A stretch of 64,000 nucleotides of DNA from Telluria mixta (GCF_029223865.1 NZ_CP119520.1:6572001-6636000), one strand, 5' to 3'; positions 55,894 to 64,000 are shown, numbered from the stretch's first letter. The notes: generated by a model not told the origin, from the sequence alone. Translations and numbers: made by a program.

Positions 55894-58800
55894 TCAGAAC
55901 GCCGTGCGCAGGGACATGGTGTAGCTGCGGCCCGGCTTGTTCTCGTCGAAGATCGCGTTGTTGAACGCCGTGTAGTTCTGGCTCTTCGCGTTGTTCAGGT
56001 TCCAGACGCTGACCGTCAGGTCCGTGTTGCCGCCGAAGCCGAACACCTTCTGCAGGTTCATGCCGGCCGACATGTCGACCTGCGAGCGCCCCGTCGAATA
56101 CGCGTAGAAGCCGTTGCCCAGGCCAGTGTTCGTGTTGCTGATCAGGCTCGCCTGGTACTGGCGCGACACACGCAGGTTCAGGCCGTCCTTCTCGTAGTAC
56201 ACGGTCAGGTTGTTAGTCCGCGGCGGCACGCCGGCCACCGGCGGCGCGCCCGCGGCTTCATCCTTCTGCTTCGTGTACGTGAAGTTGCCCGTGAAGCCGA
56301 AGCCTTTCACCGGCAGCATGTCCAGCGGCTGCTGCCACGTGAATTCGAGGCCGCGCACCTTCAGCTTGGAGTCGATCATGTACGGCTCGGTGATGATCAC
56401 GTGCTTCTTGTCGCGACCGCCGGCGGCGTCCACGGCCGCCTGCTGCGCGTCCGTCAGGCCCACCGTGCCGTAGATCTTGTCCAGGTCGGACAGCGTGTAG
56501 TCGATCTGGCGCGAACCCGGGCGGCTCACGATGTCCTTCGCAAAGCCGGACAGCGCGACATAGCCTTCGCGGCTGAAATACCATTCCACGCCCGCATCCA
56601 GGTTGTTGGCCTTGAACGGCTTCAGGTTCGGGTTCGTCACGTTGCCCTGGTTGACGCCCTGGTCGCCGATCGAGAGCTGGGTCTGGTGCAGGTCCGCCGG
56701 GTTGGCGCGCGTGAGCGACTTGGAGCCGGACAGGCGGGCAATCACGTCCTTCGTGATGTTGTACGACAGGTTGAACGACGGCAGGATGTTGTGGTACTTG
56801 GTCGATTCGTACACCCAGGTCTGCATGTCCGGGTAGCGGCCGCCTTGCTGCAGGCCCTGCTGGGCGTTGCGCGGGTCGGGCGTGTTGACCGGGGCGCCGA
56901 TCGTCTGCTCCGTCGTCGCGTAGCGCACGCCGGCGTTGTAGCGCAGCGTGTGGCCGAACACGGGGATGCGGCCGTTGGTCGAGACGTAGAACGCTGACAC
57001 CTTCTCGCGCAGGTAGCCGCCGTTGGACGTCGGCGCGGCGAAGAACAGCTCGCGGTAGTGCTGGTAGTTGGTGTCCTTGGCAAACTTGTCCCAGTCGACC
57101 GTGATGAAGCCGTGATCGCTCTTGTGGACGTATTTCGCCAGGTCGCCGTTCGTGACCGCGGAGCCCAGGTAGGTCAGCGGCGCCGTCTGACCCTGCGTGT
57201 AGCCGGTGCCATAGCCCGGGTAGGTGCCGGCAGGGATCGGACCGGGCGCGAAGCGGCCGTCGCACTGGCCCTGCAGCGCGCGGTCCGGCTGGATGAACTG
57301 GTAGCTGGTCTGGTTGCCGCAGGTGTAGTTCATCCACGCGTCGGCGTTGCCGTAGTCCGTGTAGCGGCGCGTGATGTCGTCGAACGAGCCGCCCACCTTG
57401 ATCGCGAACGTGTCGTCGCCCCAGTTCAGGTTCAGGCGCGTGCCCTTGGTCGTGTTGCGGCGCTGGTAGATGTCGCCGCGCAGGCCGGACAGGCCCTGGC
57501 CCGGCTGGTACCAGCCGAACTTGGTCGGGTCGTTGATGTCGATATTACTGGACATGACCGGGATCTGGCCGGGCGTCGTGTTGTCGTACTTGACGACGGT
57601 CGGTGCCGACTGCGTGGCCACCAGCACGGTCGGCATGTCGCGATAGAACTCGCTGTCCGTATAGTTGACGTGGCCGTCGATGGTGAGGCGGTCGGACGCG
57701 TGCCACTCGAAGCCCGGGTTGATGCTGCGGAAGTGCGTGTTTTCCTTCATCGGACGGAATTCCAGGCCCCAGAAGGTGTTGGCCAGCGTGCCGCCCGTGA
57801 TCGTGCAGTAGTTCGAGCAGTCGCTGCGGTCGAACGTCAGGCCGATCGGGATCGGCGTGTTCGCGCGCATGCCGGCGGCCATGTCTTCCTGCTGCATCTT
57901 GTTGCCCTTCTGGGCGAAGATCAGGTCCGTGTAGACCATCCAGTCTTCGTTCGGCTGCCACTGGAAGCTCAGCGTCTCGCCGCGGCGGCGGCGCTCGCCG
58001 TCGTACACCAGGTAGCGCGGCAGGCGGCCCATCAGGCCGTTGTCGATCTGCTGGATCGTGGCGCCCGGGTTCAGCGCCAGCAGCATCGCGCGGTCGATCG
58101 GCGCGCCCGGCTTCAGCACGGCCTGCGCGTAGGCCGGCAGCGCCGACAGGTCCATGCCGCTCGGGACCGTCGCCGGGCTGTTGAAGTAGTCGCCGCCCTT
58201 CGAGGCCGGGTCGGACGCGTCGCGCTGGTTCGCGTTCAGGCGGAACGTGCGCATGTCGACGGTCTGGAACACGTCGGTGTGGTATTTCGTGTTACCCCAG
58301 GCGAAGCCGAACAGCGCGCCCACCTTGCCGAAGCGTGTGTTCCACGTGTTGCTGACGAGGGCCGAACCCGTGTTGCCCCACTTGCCGTCCTTGTCGCGGT
58401 AGTTGCCGCTGGCCGTGAAGGCCGAACGGAAGCCGTTCTTGTCGAACGGGCGCACGCTGCGCATGGTGACCGTACCGGCCACGCCGCCTTCGCTGATGTC
58501 CGCCTGCTGGCTCTTGTAGACGGTCGCGCTGCGGAACAGTTCGGACGGCAGGAAGTCCATGTCCACTTCGCGGTTCGCGCTGATGTTGCCGCCCCAGCTG
58601 CCGGCCGAGGCGGAGGCCATCGGCGCGCCGTTCAGCAGCACGCGGGTGAACGCCGGCCCCATGCCGCGGATCGAGATGTTCATGCCCTCGCCGTCGATGG
58701 ACGCGCGGGTCACGGTGACGCCCGGCACGCGCGACAGGGCGTCGGCGATGTTCGGGTCGGGGAACTTGCCCATGTCCTCGGAGAACACGGTGTCGGTGAG

Positions 58801-59010
58801 GCCGTTGTTCTCGCGCTTCTCCAGCGCGGACAACGCCAGCGAGCTGCGGTAGCCCGTCACGGTGACGGTCGGGCCGCTGCCCTGCGTCCTCAGTTCGGTG
58901 TTGTCCTGCGCCCAGGCGCTGGACACGAGACCGGCCAGGATGGTCAACGCGTAAACGTTGCGGCGATTCGGTGCCCGGCGCCGTGCGGCGCCATTCCAGT
59001 ATTGCTTCAT
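55894..59010 (-). CDS. TonB-dependent receptor, large carbohydrate type
   Basis: 1038 residues, outer membrane. A signal peptide ends near AWAQD. The plug domain runs ~50-200 (DTVFSEDMGKFPDPNIADAL, MNISIRGMGPAFTRVLLNG), the hallmark of the large receptors used for oligosaccharide uptake in Xanthomonas and Massilia. The 22-strand barrel ends in YTMSLRTAF with C-terminal Phe. It lies between GH43/PQQ genes and GH31, so a plant or storage glycan is the likely ligand. Operator-like sites lie upstream. Confidence 0.95.
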   Translation of the reverse strand: MKQYWNGAARRRAPNRRNVYALTILAGLVSSAWAQDNTELRTQGSGPTVTVTGYRSSLALSALEKRENNGLTDTVFSEDMGKFPDPNIADALSRVPGVTVTRASIDGEGMNISIRGMGPAFTRVLLNGAPMASASAGSWGGNISANREVDMDFLPSELFRSATVYKSQQADISEGGVAGTVTMRSVRPFDKNGFRSAFTASGNYRDKDGKWGNTGSALVSNTWNTRFGKVGALFGFAWGNTKYHTDVFQTVDMRTFRLNANQRDASDPASKGGDYFNSPATVPSGMDLSALPAYAQAVLKPGAPIDRAMLLALNPGATIQQIDNGLMGRLPRYLVYDGERRRRGETLSFQWQPNEDWMVYTDLIFAQKGNKMQQEDMAAGMRANTPIPIGLTFDRSDCSNYCTITGGTLANTFWGLEFRPMKENTHFRSINPGFEWHASDRLTIDGHVNYTDSEFYRDMPTVLVATQSAPTVVKYDNTTPGQIPVMSSNIDINDPTKFGWYQPGQGLSGLRGDIYQRRNTTKGTRLNLNWGDDTFAIKVGGSFDDITRRYTDYGNADAWMNYTCGNQTSYQFIQPDRALQGQCDGRFAPGPIPAGTYPGYGTGYTQGQTAPLTYLGSAVTNGDLAKYVHKSDHGFITVDWDKFAKDTNYQHYRELFFAAPTSNGGYLREKVSAFYVSTNGRIPVFGHTLRYNAGVRYATTEQTIGAPVNTPDPRNAQQGLQQGGRYPDMQTWVYESTKYHNILPSFNLSYNITKDVIARLSGSKSLTRANPADLHQTQLSIGDQGVNQGNVTNPNLKPFKANNLDAGVEWYFSREGYVALSGFAKDIVSRPGSRQIDYTLSDLDKIYGTVGLTDAQQAAVDAAGGRDKKHVIITEPYMIDSKLKVRGLEFTWQQPLDMLPVKGFGFTGNFTYTKQKDEAAGAPPVAGVPPRTNNLTVYYEKDGLNLRVSRQYQASLISNTNTGLGNGFYAYSTGRSQVDMSAGMNLQKVFGFGGNTDLTVSVWNLNNAKSQNYTAFNNAIFDENKPGRSYTMSLRTAF

Positions 59011-59086
59011 TTGTCTCCTCTCTCTTCTTATCGGATGGCCTTGTGGCCTTTTTGGTCTTACGAGTGAGCGCTCGCCCTAACACGAA

Positions 59087-59103
59087 ATGTTAAACGCTAA
59101 CAT
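59087..59103. promoter_or_regulatory. LacI-type operator candidate upstream of TonB receptor
   Basis: ATGTTA-AACGC-TAACAT: 6-bp arms with a 5-nt centre, 77 nt upstream of the receptor ATG. This half-site pattern is typical of sugar-responsive LacI proteins. It differs from the operator at 28455, so a regulator outside the window is implied. Confidence 0.55.
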
Positions 59104-59327
59104 TTTTGGCCGCGGTGCGAGCTTTGTCGGACTGCCAGTGAAAACATGCCGTCAAAGCTGTATTTCTAGTATGACGTCAGACATGTTGGTAACCATACTT
59201 GAGTAAATATCATCGAACCAATAAAATTTTTTTCATCACCGATACCCGAATCCGTATCACACGCTTCATAGACAAGTCCGCTCCCTCTGGCATTTGCTAT
59301 CCGCTACCACAAAATCGCTGTTAGGGG

Positions 59328-59342
59328 TGTTATACGATAACA
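59328..59342. promoter_or_regulatory. Second LacI-type operator candidate
   Basis: TGTTAT-ACG-ATAACA: 6-bp arms, 3-nt centre, in the middle of the divergent region. It could loop with the 59087 site to repress the receptor. Confidence 0.45.
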
Positions 59343-59528
59343 ACACATAGGATGTCTGACCTTATTCAGGCTGCATGCACCCCCTGCTTTTATGTCCGAT
59401 TGTGTCGTAATGCCCCGCCGACACATTGCCGGCGTTTCCGGACATGCAACGGACAATCCCCCGACACACCGGGCTGGTCTCATGACGTTCATCGACGCGC
59501 CGCGTCGACCCAACCGAAGGAGAGACCG

Positions 59529-59795
59529 ATGAAGACGACCCACACCGCGCTGGCCGCCACGCTGGCCCTGACCCTGTGCGCCGGCGCCCACGCCGCCGAG
59601 GCGAAGAAGCCGACCGAGAAATGCTATGGCGTGGCGCTGGCCGGCCAGAACGAATGCGCGGCCGGCGCGGGCACCTCGTGCGCCGGCACGGCGAAGAAGG
59701 ATTACCAGGACGATGCCTGGATCCTCGTCGAGAAAGGCACCTGCACGAGCATCAAGACGCCGAAAGGCTACGGCTCCCTCACGCCCCGCAAGTAA
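59529..59795 (+). CDS. bufA1: BufA1-type bufferin precursor (DUF2282)
   Basis: 88 residues with signal peptide [17 protein letters not shown]. The mature part carries four Cys as C-x10-C-x7-C-x20-C ([36 protein letters not shown]). This matches DUF2282 proteins, renamed BufA1, that are turned into copper-buffering RiPPs by an MNIO enzyme that modifies Cys. The MNIO gene is four genes downstream. GGAGAG precedes the ATG. Copper inducibility is inference from the family. Confidence 0.9.
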   Translation: MKTTHTALAATLALTLCAGAHAAEAKKPTEKCYGVALAGQNECAAGAGTSCAGTAKKDYQDDAWILVEKGTCTSIKTPKGYGSLTPRK

Positions 59796-59798
59796 GCG

Positions 59799-60563
59799 AT
59801 GAACGCGACCATGAAGACGCTCGCATTGCTGCTGGCCGCCTGCACGTTCACCGCGCCCGCACTGGCCGCCGATCCGGCGGCGGCAGCCACGAAGAACATC
59901 GTGATCGTGCCCGGCGAATTCGTCGATGCCTCCGGCTGGCACGTCGTCCACGACATCCTGAGCCAGAAGGGTTACCACGTGACCGTCGTGCCGGCCGCGC
60001 ACGCGACGTTCGAGGACGACGTCGCCCATGCCCGCCGCGTGCTGATGCAGCAGTTCGGCAACGTGGTCCTCGTCGGGAACGGCATCGGCGGCGCCGTGAT
60101 CGGCAACGTCGGCAGCGGCGCGAAAGTCAAAGCGCTCGTGTACGTCGCGGCCATCGCGCCGGAAGTGGGCGAGAGTCCGCTCCAGCTGCTGCACGGGACG
60201 GGCGGCATGCCGGCCGCGATCCGGGCCGATTTCGCCGGGTACCACTGGGCCGACCGTGCGCGCTTCCACGACGACTTCGCGGCCGACCTGACGCCCAACC
60301 GCGCCAACTTCCTCGCCGCGTCGCAGACACCCGTCGGCCTCGCGTTCCTCGGGACGCCCAGCTATGCGGCCCTGTGGCACACGAAGCCCAGCTACGCCGT
60401 CGTCGCGACGGAAGACCGCATCCTCGCCCCGGACGCGCAACGCATGATGTACCGCCGCGCCCATTCTCAAATCGTCGAGATCAAGGGCAGCCACGCCGTC
60501 CACATGTCGCGTCCGGAAGACGTGGCCCAGGTCATCGAACGGGCCGCCCGCGACACCCTGTAA
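59799..60563 (+). CDS. Secreted alpha/beta hydrolase-fold protein lacking the nucleophile
   Basis: 254 residues with a signal peptide (MKTLALLLAACTFTAPALAA). The fold is that of the salicylate-esterase-like hydrolases: IVIVPGEFVDASGWHVVHDIL (given as PGEFVDASGWHVV). The elbow that should read GHSxGG is VGNGIGGAV, so His94 and Ser95 are Asn and Gly (codon 60081-60083 is GGC). The late Asp (ATEDRILAP) and His (GSHAVHMSRP) remain. It is therefore probably not a classical esterase. The gene begins 3 nt after bufA1 and lies between two precursor genes. Confidence 0.88.
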   Translation: MNATMKTLALLLAACTFTAPALAADPAAAATKNIVIVPGEFVDASGWHVVHDILSQKGYHVTVVPAAHATFEDDVAHARRVLMQQFGNVVLVGNGIGGAVIGNVGSGAKVKALVYVAAIAPEVGESPLQLLHGTGGMPAAIRADFAGYHWADRARFHDDFAADLTPNRANFLAASQTPVGLAFLGTPSYAALWHTKPSYAVVATEDRILAPDAQRMMYRRAHSQIVEIKGSHAVHMSRPEDVAQVIERAARDTL

Positions 60564-60590
60564 TCAACCATTCACCACAAGGAGCACACC

Positions 60591-60866
60591 ATGAAAGCAC
60601 AACGTACGAACCGCGTCGGCCTGGCCGGCGCCGCCGCCCTCCTCGCCATCGCCACGCTCGGCATCGCCAACCCGTCGCATGCAGCGGACAACGGCAAGGA
60701 ACAGCCGGGCCGCTGCTACGGCGTCAACGGCTGCAAGGGCGAGAGCCTGTGCGCCACGGCGAAGAACGATTGCAAGGGCCTGAACCAGTGCAAGGGCCAG
60801 GGCGTGATCGTCAAGACGCCGGCCGAGTGCAAGGCGCTCGGCGGCACGTTGACCGAGAAGGAATAA
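60591..60866 (+). CDS. bufA2: BufA2-type bufferin precursor
   Basis: 91 residues with signal peptide AGAAALLAIATLGIANPSHA. The mature part is Cys-rich: RCYGVNGCKGESLCATAKN, DCKGLNQCKGQGV and TPAECKALGG, seven Cys in the CYGVN-CKGxxxC pattern of BufA2-type precursors. It differs clearly in Cys pattern from the BufA1-type gene upstream. AAGGAG precedes the ATG. A perfect palindrome follows 8 nt after its stop. Confidence 0.9.
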   Translation: MKAQRTNRVGLAGAAALLAIATLGIANPSHAADNGKEQPGRCYGVNGCKGESLCATAKNDCKGLNQCKGQGVIVKTPAECKALGGTLTEKE

Positions 60867-60873
60867 CCGCGCC

Positions 60874-60893
60874 GGCCCGTCCGCGGACGGGCC
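60874..60893. repeat. Perfect 20-bp palindrome between precursor and maturase genes
   Basis: GGCCCGTCCG followed by its exact reverse complement, between bufA2 and bufB. As RNA it can form a GC-rich hairpin with no T tract, suited to partial termination or to protecting the precursor mRNA end. Confidence 0.7.
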
Positions 60894-60917
60894 ATCCACC
60901 CACCACAGGACCGAGCC

Positions 60918-61754
60918 ATGCCAGCCCTTCCCTCTCCTCCGACGTTCGCCGGCTTCGGCCTCGGCCTGCGGCGCGAGCACTACCGCGACTTCCTCGAGAC
61001 GCACGTCCCCGTCGACTTCGTCGAAGTCATCTCCGAAAACTTCATGGTGGCCGGCGGCCAGCCGCTCGACATCCTGCGCCGCGTACGCGAACGGCATCCG
61101 GTGGCACTGCACGGCGTGTCGATGTCGATCGGTTCCGCCGACGGCCTGCGCCGCGACTACCTCGTGCGCCTGAAGGCGCTCGTTGCCGCCGTCGATCCAC
61201 TGTACGTGTCGGATCACCTGTCGTGGTCGCGCATCGGCCGCTTCAACTCGCACGACCTGCTGCCGCTGCCGTACACGGAGGAAGCGCTCGACGTGGTCTG
61301 CACAAACATCGACCGCGCCCAGGACGCGCTGGGCCGCGCGATGCTGTTCGAGAATCCGTCCAGCTACCTCGCCTTTGCCGGCGCGGCCATGACGGAATGG
61401 GACTTCCTCGCGCGCATGTGCGAGCGCACGGGCTGCGGGCTGCTGCTGGACGTGAACAACGTGTTCGTCAGCGCCGCCAACCACGGTTTCGATCCGTTTG
61501 CCTTCCTCGATGGCATCCCGGCACGGCACGTGCGCCAGATCCACCTCGCGGGCCACAGCCAGGGCGACGGCCTGCTGATCGACACGCACGACCAGCCGGT
61601 ACCGGACGGCGTGTGGTCGCTGTACGCGCACGCCATCACACGCTGCGGCCCGGTAGCGACGATGATCGAGCGCGATGCCGACATTCCGCCGCTGTCCGAG
61701 CTGCTGGCCGAACTGGCGCTGGCGAGGCGGCTCGGACTCAAGGAGGCCGCATGA
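60918..61754 (+). CDS. bufB: MNIO (DUF692) maturase
   Basis: 278 residues, the DUF692 multinuclear non-heme iron-dependent oxidase family. Metal-site His and acidic motifs are present: ALHGVSMSIG, YVSDHLSWSR, HDLLPLP, LFENPSSY, LLLDVNNVFVSAANH, QIHLAGH and IDTHDQPVP. These enzymes convert Cys residues of the BufA precursors into modified rings. The next gene overlaps its stop (ATGA), the normal BufB-BufC layout. Confidence 0.95.
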   Translation: MPALPSPPTFAGFGLGLRREHYRDFLETHVPVDFVEVISENFMVAGGQPLDILRRVRERHPVALHGVSMSIGSADGLRRDYLVRLKALVAAVDPLYVSDHLSWSRIGRFNSHDLLPLPYTEEALDVVCTNIDRAQDALGRAMLFENPSSYLAFAGAAMTEWDFLARMCERTGCGLLLDVNNVFVSAANHGFDPFAFLDGIPARHVRQIHLAGHSQGDGLLIDTHDQPVPDGVWSLYAHAITRCGPVATMIERDADIPPLSELLAELALARRLGLKEAA

Positions 61755-62509
61755 ACCTGAACATGATGCAGCGCGATTTCCGCCGCTGGCTGACGACGGC
61801 CGACGCCGGCGCCGCGCACCGCCTGGCCGATGGCGGGTCGGGTCTCGACGTCTACCAGAACAACTACCGCGTCCAGCTGATGGGCTGCCTGGAAGCGACG
61901 TATCCGCACCTGCGCACGTTCGTCGGCGACGCCGCGTTCCGCCACGCGGCCGCCGTCCACATCCAGCGCAACCCGCCGCGCGCCTGGACACTGGATGCCT
62001 ACGGCGCCGGCTTCGAAACGACGTTGCGCGCCCTCTTCCCGGACAACCCGGACCTGCACGAACTGGCGTGGATCGAGTGGTCGCTGGCGACGGCCTTCGT
62101 CGCGCGTGACGCCGAACCGCTGGACCCGGCCCGCCTCGCGCACGTCGACTGGGACCGCGCGCGTCTGCACTTCGCCCCCTCGCTGCACATGGCGCGGCTG
62201 ACGACCAACGCGGCCGACATCTGGTCCGCGCTGCAGGACGGCGACGACGTGCCCGAGGCGGCGATGCTGCCCGCGCCAGCGGGCGCGATCGTCTGGCGCC
62301 GCGGCCACGTCGCGCGCCTGCGCGTGCTGCCGGCAGCCGAGTTCGAAGCGCTGCAGCTCGCGCGTGCCGAAGGGAGCTTCGGTGCATTGTGCGCGCGGCT
62401 CGTCGACCGCCTCGGCGCGGACGACGGCGTCGCCAGGGCAGGCGCCCTGCTCGCCGACTGGATCGGCAACGAACTGCTCACGCGCGTGAGCGGCATCCGT
62501 CAACCTTGA
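61751..62509 (+). CDS. bufC: DUF2063 (BufC/HvfC-type) partner protein
   Basis: 252 residues. [14 protein letters not shown] and [20 protein letters not shown] are the DUF2063 N-terminal signature; [21 protein letters not shown] follows. The family was named putative DNA-binding but acts with the MNIO enzyme, probably in precursor recognition. It begins in a 4-nt overlap with bufB. The C-terminal ~120 residues are less conserved. Confidence 0.92.
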   Translation: MNLNMMQRDFRRWLTTADAGAAHRLADGGSGLDVYQNNYRVQLMGCLEATYPHLRTFVGDAAFRHAAAVHIQRNPPRAWTLDAYGAGFETTLRALFPDNPDLHELAWIEWSLATAFVARDAEPLDPARLAHVDWDRARLHFAPSLHMARLTTNAADIWSALQDGDDVPEAAMLPAPAGAIVWRRGHVARLRVLPAAEFEALQLARAEGSFGALCARLVDRLGADDGVARAGALLADWIGNELLTRVSGIRQP

Positions 62510-62520
62510 AAGGAACCATC

Positions 62521-62952
62521 ATGTTGCATACTGCCCGCCTGCTGCCCGACGCCGCGTTGCTGGCGCTCGACCGCGTCGCCATCGCCGCGATCTTTTTCCT
62601 GTCCGGCCGCACGAAGGTGCAAGGCCTCTTCACGATCAAGGAGTCGACGTACGAATTGTTCCGGTCCGAGTATGCGCTGCCGCTGATTCCGCCCGAACTG
62701 GCCGCGCAGATGGCGGCGACGGCGGAACACGTGTTCCCGCTGCTGCTCGTGCTGGGGCTGTGCACGCGGGGCGCGGCGCTCGGTTTGCTGGGGATGACGG
62801 CCGTGATCGAGATCTTCGTGTATCCGGATGCGTGGCCGACGCACCTGAGCTGGGCGGCGCTGCTGTTGCCGCTGGTGGCGAAGGGAGGCGGGAAATGGTC
62901 GCTGGACCGGGTGGGAGGAACATGGTGGGCACGCCGTGCCCACCATGCTTGA
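62521..62952 (+). CDS. bufD: DoxX-family membrane protein of the buf operon
   Basis: 143 residues, four membrane segments: [22 protein letters not shown] (as [18 protein letters not shown]), [36 protein letters not shown] and [12 protein letters not shown]. DoxX proteins end many MNIO operons, as BufD or HvfX. Its last codons ([10 protein letters not shown]) form a 12-bp perfect stem in DNA. It ends 5 nt before the convergent GH31 gene. Confidence 0.9.
   Translation: MLHTARLLPDAALLALDRVAIAAIFFLSGRTKVQGLFTIKESTYELFRSEYALPLIPPELAAQMAATAEHVFPLLLVLGLCTRGAALGLLGMTAVIEIFVYPDAWPTHLSWAALLLPLVAKGGGKWSLDRVGGTWWARRAHHA
62921..62947. terminator. Hairpin inside the 3' end of the DoxX gene
   Basis: CATGGTGGGCAC and GTGCCCACCATG are perfect 12-bp arms around a 3-nt GCC loop, within the last codons. 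It may end both the buf and GH31 transcripts. No T tract follows on the plus strand. Confidence 0.55.
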
Positions 62953-62957
62953 TGCGA

Positions 62958-64000
62958 TTACTTGCCTGCGACCTTCACGATGCTCGACAGGTTCTTCGCC
63001 AGGCTGGCATCGCCACCGCTGGCCGTCAGCTTGCCTGCACCGTCGTTCCAGTGCAGACGGGTCGTCGTGCCCTTGCCCTTCTCGTAGTCGTACGACACGC
63101 CGTCGTCGTCATACAGGTCGAAGGACGCGTCGCGGCCCGGGTAGACCTTGACCGAAGCGATGCCCTGCTTCGTCGCGGTCGACTGGATCTCGGCGCCGAA
63201 CGGGACGATCGAGCCGGCCTTCACGAACACCGGAATCTGGTCGATCGGTGCGGCGACCTTGACCCACTGGCCGCCCGCGAGCTTCTCGTCGGTCCAGAAG
63301 TTGTACCAGTCGGTACCGGCCGGCAGGTAGACGTTCTTCTCCGTCTGGCCCTGCTCCGTCACCGGCGCCACGAGGAACGCCGGGCCGAACATGTACTGCG
63401 TGCCGATGTTGGCCACGTTCGGGTCGTTCGGGAAGTCCATCCACAGGCCGCGCATGAACGGTGCGCCCGTGTCGTACGTGAACTTGGCCTGGCTGTAGAT
63501 GTACGGGATCAGCTGGTAACGCAGCGTGTCGTAGCGGGCCATGATGGATTCCGCCTGCTTGCCGAAGGACCAGATGTCGGTGTGCTTGTGCTGGCCGTGC
63601 AGGCGCAAGGTCGGCAGGAACGTACCGTACTGGAACCAGCGGGTCAGCAGTTCCGGATAGTCGTTGTTCTGGCCGACGACGTCGCGCGCGTCGGACGGAT
63701 CGACCAGCGGCGTTTTGGTGCCGTCGCTCGTGCCCGGAATGCCCTGCCAGCCGCCGATGTCGTTGCCCCACAGCGCAATGCCGGACGCCGTCATGTTCAG
63801 ACCCGTCGGGATCTGGCGCTGCAGCGCTTCCCACGTCGCGTTCACGTCCGACGACCAGAACAGCGCGCCGGTGCGCTGCGAGCCGAGGTAGGCGGCGCGC
63901 GACAGGATCAGCACGCGCTTGTTCGGCTTCCAGCTGCGCATGTTGTCGGCGAAGCCTTCCACGTGCAGCAGCGGGAACAAATTGTGGTAACGGTCGCCCG
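62958..64000 (-). CDS. GH31-family alpha-glucosidase/xylosidase, C-terminal part (5' end outside window)
   Basis: The frame is open to the window end, so the N-terminus is missing; ~347 residues are visible. YHNLFPLLHVEGF near the edge, the acid/base Asp in LFWSSDVNATWEAL, GIALWGNDIGGWQG, RWFQYGTFLPTLRLHG and a DUF5110-like C-terminal beta domain (YLPAGTDWYNFWTDEKLAGG) are GH31 features. The nucleophile region lies upstream outside the window. It is probably part of the carbohydrate cluster with the TonB receptor. Confidence 0.93.
   Translation of the reverse strand, partial: GDRYHNLFPLLHVEGFADNMRSWKPNKRVLILSRAAYLGSQRTGALFWSSDVNATWEALQRQIPTGLNMTASGIALWGNDIGGWQGIPGTSDGTKTPLVDPSDARDVVGQNNDYPELLTRWFQYGTFLPTLRLHGQHKHTDIWSFGKQAESIMARYDTLRYQLIPYIYSQAKFTYDTGAPFMRGLWMDFPNDPNVANIGTQYMFGPAFLVAPVTEQGQTEKNVYLPAGTDWYNFWTDEKLAGGQWVKVAAPIDQIPVFVKAGSIVPFGAEIQSTATKQGIASVKVYPGRDASFDLYDDDGVSYDYEKGKGTTTRLHWNDGAGKLTASGGDASLAKNLSSIVKVAGK

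Larger units (their letters stand above)
59011..59528. other. Divergent regulatory region between TonB receptor and buf operon
   Basis: 518 bp, AT-rich in the first 340 bp. Two LacI-type sites are visible: ATGTTAAACGCTAACAT (59087-59103) and TGTTATACGATAACA (59328-59342). A TGTGTCG/CGACACA repeat (59401-59407, 59419-59425) lies closer to the buf genes. No gene is supported here. Confidence 0.6.

Noticed and set aside
55619..55924. 101-codon plus-strand frame
   Set aside because: It runs through the receptor terminator and into the receptor gene; no motif.
57058..59067. 669-codon plus-strand frame opposite the TonB receptor
   Set aside because: Val/Arg/Asp-biased shadow with no domain; the receptor is unambiguous.
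59576..61750. Open frame running through the whole buf operon into bufC
   Set aside because: Only the part from 61751 codes; the rest is out of frame with four genes that have ribosome sites and motifs.

Overview
The window reads as chromosomal DNA of a GC-rich betaproteobacterium, most likely Oxalobacteraceae of the Massilia/Telluria/Pseudoduganella type. The basis is the codon use, the dense set of two-component and AraC/LysR/LacI regulators, a sugar-type TonB-dependent receptor beside glycoside hydrolases, an Anbu proteasome operon, and a GGGGTCAGAGCCC intergenic repeat I recall from Massilia-like genomes. The assignment is inference. No rRNA, tRNA, CRISPR array or prophage was seen.

Layout. 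1-8.8 kb: the 3' end of a sensor kinase coupled to an AraC regulator, an amidohydrolase, a DUF1275 membrane protein, a Tat-type alpha/beta hydrolase, a ClpP-fold periplasmic protein, two response regulators, a XapX protein and a YcaC-like hydrolase. 8.9-13.4 kb: a reg_prop/Y_Y_Y sensor kinase broken by one in-frame TGA, then AraC and DUF1993. 13.4-27.2 kb: polyphosphate and phosphate genes (ppk1-sixA; a PafA-like phosphatase with ppx), mixed with regulators, an MFS pump, GNAT, NTF2-like and PPOX proteins, and a LysR/SDR pair. Both phosphate units carry a PhoB box exactly 10 nt upstream of a -10 element, so they look like one Pho regulon.

27.3-32.3 kb: a LacI-controlled glucoside module (GH1 beta-glucosidase, glucokinase, MFS permease) with a clear promoter and operator. 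An IS1595-family element (32341-33410) sits in the terminator behind it and touches the stop codon of the next gene without harming it. 33.4-42.2 kb: chemotaxis receptor, DUF2971, M23 peptidase, and a tandem of three sensor kinases, two with an N-terminal receiver. 42.2-47 kb: cupin, LysR/DMT exporter, CMD-family protein, NAD(P)-binding protein and a GlxA-type regulator. 47.1-51.2 kb: the Anbu operon (ATP-grasp, alpha-E, transglutaminase, Anbu peptidase).

51.4-64 kb: carbohydrate genes (GH43, PQQ-type sugar dehydrogenase lipoprotein, large TonB receptor, GH31 running off the end) enclose a bufferin-type RiPP operon: BufA1-like precursor, alpha/beta hydrolase fold protein, BufA2-like precursor, MNIO/DUF692 maturase, DUF2063 partner and DoxX membrane protein. 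This operon is the best candidate for something new. It has two precursor classes, a hydrolase-fold protein whose nucleophile Ser is Gly, a perfect 20-bp palindrome between precursor and maturase genes, and a 12-bp-stem hairpin inside the last codons.

Limits: all calls come from reading the sequence, with no database search. Domain boundaries and start sites are estimates.
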